From a virus: a stretch of DNA of 42,623 nt. Location of the stretch: the IMG/VR virus record IMGVR_UViG_3300035034_001089, positions 1 through 42,623 of that record. One strand, written 5' to 3'. The notes below the pieces were generated by a model. The model did no database searches, was not told where the DNA came from, and saw nothing but the letters and a program-made list of their open reading frames with translations. Position numbers and translations under genes: made by a program. Below are positions 41,347 to 42,623 of the stretch, one piece after another. Numbering within the stretch: position 1 is the stretch's first letter; each line of letters starts with the position of its first letter.

Positions 41347-41365
41347 TAACTAGAGGGATAGGGCG

Positions 41366-42478
41366 ATGCCTAGTAATATTGTTTTAAACGCATTAACGGA
41401 ACCTCCGATCCGTTCAATGGTATCTCCTATCATTTCCACGAATGTAGATAAGCGCGGCGGTTTTAGGAACGTCTCGGGCAATTCTCCAGTTGAGATGATT
41501 TTTTCTGAGGATTTTTCTTCTCAACCATTATGGGTTGGAATTAATCCTGATGGTTCTCGAAATGCGACTCCTACAAATTGGACCAATTTTAGAAGTTCCG
41601 AACAGCTTTACGCCCCTTCCACTGGTTATCCCGGAAAGCATGAAACAATGGAGATCGTGGATGATGCAGGGGATATAGGAAACAGGGCATTAAGGGGCTG
41701 GCGTGAGGCAGACGACACACAAAATCCGGGACTGTGGAATTCGGATGCGATTTTAACTAAGCGATTGCCCGGAGATGGTTTAAACGAAGTGTATGTTAAA
41801 TTCCGATTTAAATTACAGCCGGGTTGGACTGTTACATCGGGAGTTGGAAAGCTTTTCCGCATTAGCCACAAAAAAGAGGGTTTTCCCGAGTATGGCTATG
41901 GGACAAAACCGGAATATGGGCATGGCCCAATGTATATATGGGATGGTTTAGGCGGTGAGGGGGATTACGGGTTTAGGAATGTTACTGCATTGCGCGGATA
42001 CCCAAATGAAACAAATTATTTCATGGGAGAACAATCTCCACAGCAACTTCCCAGAAACATGACAATGGGCGACCTATCATTAAACTGGGGAGTAAACGTA
42101 ACTGATTTAAATGGCGATGGAATTCACGAAAATGCGCCATATCCGAGCGTTATTGATGGATCTCCAGTAGGGGATATAGCAACGGTAGCTGAAACACTAG
42201 GGATTGATACATGGGTTACGGCAGAATTTTACTTCAAAATGAATTCTGCTCCGGGTGTTGCCGATGGTGCAGTTAAGCAGTGGATTAATGGTCATTTGTG
42301 TTTTAGTAATGATGTGATGCCGTGGTGTGCCTCCTCCGCAGCGGAAGTCGTCAAATGGAACACTGTGAGTTTTGGAGGCAATCACTATTGGGCAGCTTAT
42401 CCGGCAGTTGATGCAGTGGAAGAGTGGTATGTAATTGATGACATCGAAATACACAATGGATTACCGGAAGGCATATAA
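41366..42478 (+). CDS. Concanavalin A-like tail protein, possible glycan-binding or depolymerase
   Basis: This 370-aa protein has a short N-terminus (MPSNIVLNALTEPPIRSMVS) and then a beta-sandwich-like body. Segments such as VYVKFRFKLQPGWT, AEFYFKMNSAPG, QWINGHLCFSND and WYVIDDIEIHNG resemble the jelly-roll of lectin/glucanase or polysaccharide-lyase families. I cannot identify catalytic residues with certainty. Codon use in the body differs from the first 25 codons, suggesting an imported module. AGAGGGATAGGG precedes the ATG. The stop overlaps the next start (TAATGA). Confidence 0.55.
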   Translation: MPSNIVLNALTEPPIRSMVSPIISTNVDKRGGFRNVSGNSPVEMIFSEDFSSQPLWVGINPDGSRNATPTNWTNFRSSEQLYAPSTGYPGKHETMEIVDDAGDIGNRALRGWREADDTQNPGLWNSDAILTKRLPGDGLNEVYVKFRFKLQPGWTVTSGVGKLFRISHKKEGFPEYGYGTKPEYGHGPMYIWDGLGGEGDYGFRNVTALRGYPNETNYFMGEQSPQQLPRNMTMGDLSLNWGVNVTDLNGDGIHENAPYPSVIDGSPVGDIATVAETLGIDTWVTAEFYFKMNSAPGVADGAVKQWINGHLCFSNDVMPWCASSAAEVVKWNTVSFGGNHYWAAYPAVDAVEEWYVIDDIEIHNGLPEGI

Positions 42479-42623
42479 TGAGCATAGCTAAGATAAATTT
42501 TCGCATATCAAATGGCGGAGGATCGTTAAATTTAACTACACATACGGTAGGTCAAGCTCTTGGCGGTACTAATCCTCAAGTTCCCGATTTGGTAAACGGT
42601 GGATTCCTAGTTGATTTTGAAGG
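42478..42623 (+). CDS. Partial tail-region gene running off the window
   Basis: The ATG overlaps the previous stop and has GGAAGG upstream. The first 48 codons are open to the window's end (MSIAKINFRISNGGGSLNL at the start). Its neighbours suggest a tail or fibre component. If the contig were circular, a TGA would follow after one more codon, giving a 49-aa protein. Confidence 0.45.
   Translation, partial: MSIAKINFRISNGGGSLNLTTHTVGQALGGTNPQVPDLVNGGFLVDFE

Overview
The window reads as most of a phage genome of the podovirus type. Its virion genes follow the order of coliphage N4 (Schitoviridae): small and large terminase, connector, portal, scaffold, major capsid, a run of internal/tail structural genes, and then one enormous gene of 3909 codons. 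That gene carries T7/N4-type single-subunit RNA polymerase motifs, so I read it as a virion-packaged RNA polymerase (vRNAP) that is injected with the DNA. The sequence is AT-rich, genes are tightly packed with many ATGA/TAATG overlaps, and no rRNA, tRNA, integrase, transposase or CRISPR array is visible. The host cannot be named from the sequence; consensus-like sigma70 promoters and Shine-Dalgarno sites fit a low-GC proteobacterium.

Layout. 1-770: one small leftward gene, then about 380 bp of AT-rich non-coding DNA with a strong hairpin, a (TAA)7 run and a rightward sigma70-like promoter. 771-5154: small membrane/unknown genes, a probable small terminase, TerL, a connector, and a 62-aa protein resembling the Acb2/Tad1 hairpin family. 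5195-5617: dUTPase on the opposite strand. 5686-18103: portal, scaffold, capsid and internal virion proteins, all rightward. 18144-29873: the vRNAP. A bidirectional terminator then separates a leftward replication/recombination block (29927-37275): membrane protein, acidic small protein, RuvC-like resolvase, SSB, Sak4/RecA-like ATPase, conserved unknown, ATPase-primase, Cas4/RecB-like nuclease, and a RepL-like winged-helix initiator. 37276-37981 is a roughly 700-bp structured non-coding region that looks like an origin/promoter hub. 37982-42623 holds rightward tail-fibre and receptor-binding genes; the last one runs off the window.

How it works together (inference). The vRNAP would enter with the DNA and transcribe early genes from small hairpin promoters, of which several candidates lie in 37276-37981. 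Host RNAP would use the sigma70-like sites at 716-744, 31065-31093 and 37328-37356. The RepL-like initiator could open an origin beside its own gene, where near-consensus DnaA boxes form a perfect inverted repeat around two hairpins. The ATPase-primase, SSB, nuclease, annealase-type ATPase and resolvase would then replicate, recombine and resolve concatemers.

No DNA polymerase, no N4-type RNAP II pair, no DnaB-type helicase and no endolysin is recognisable here. Either they lie outside the window or this is a reduced N4 relative that depends on the host replisome. N4 gene numbers are given from memory of synteny, not from a search.
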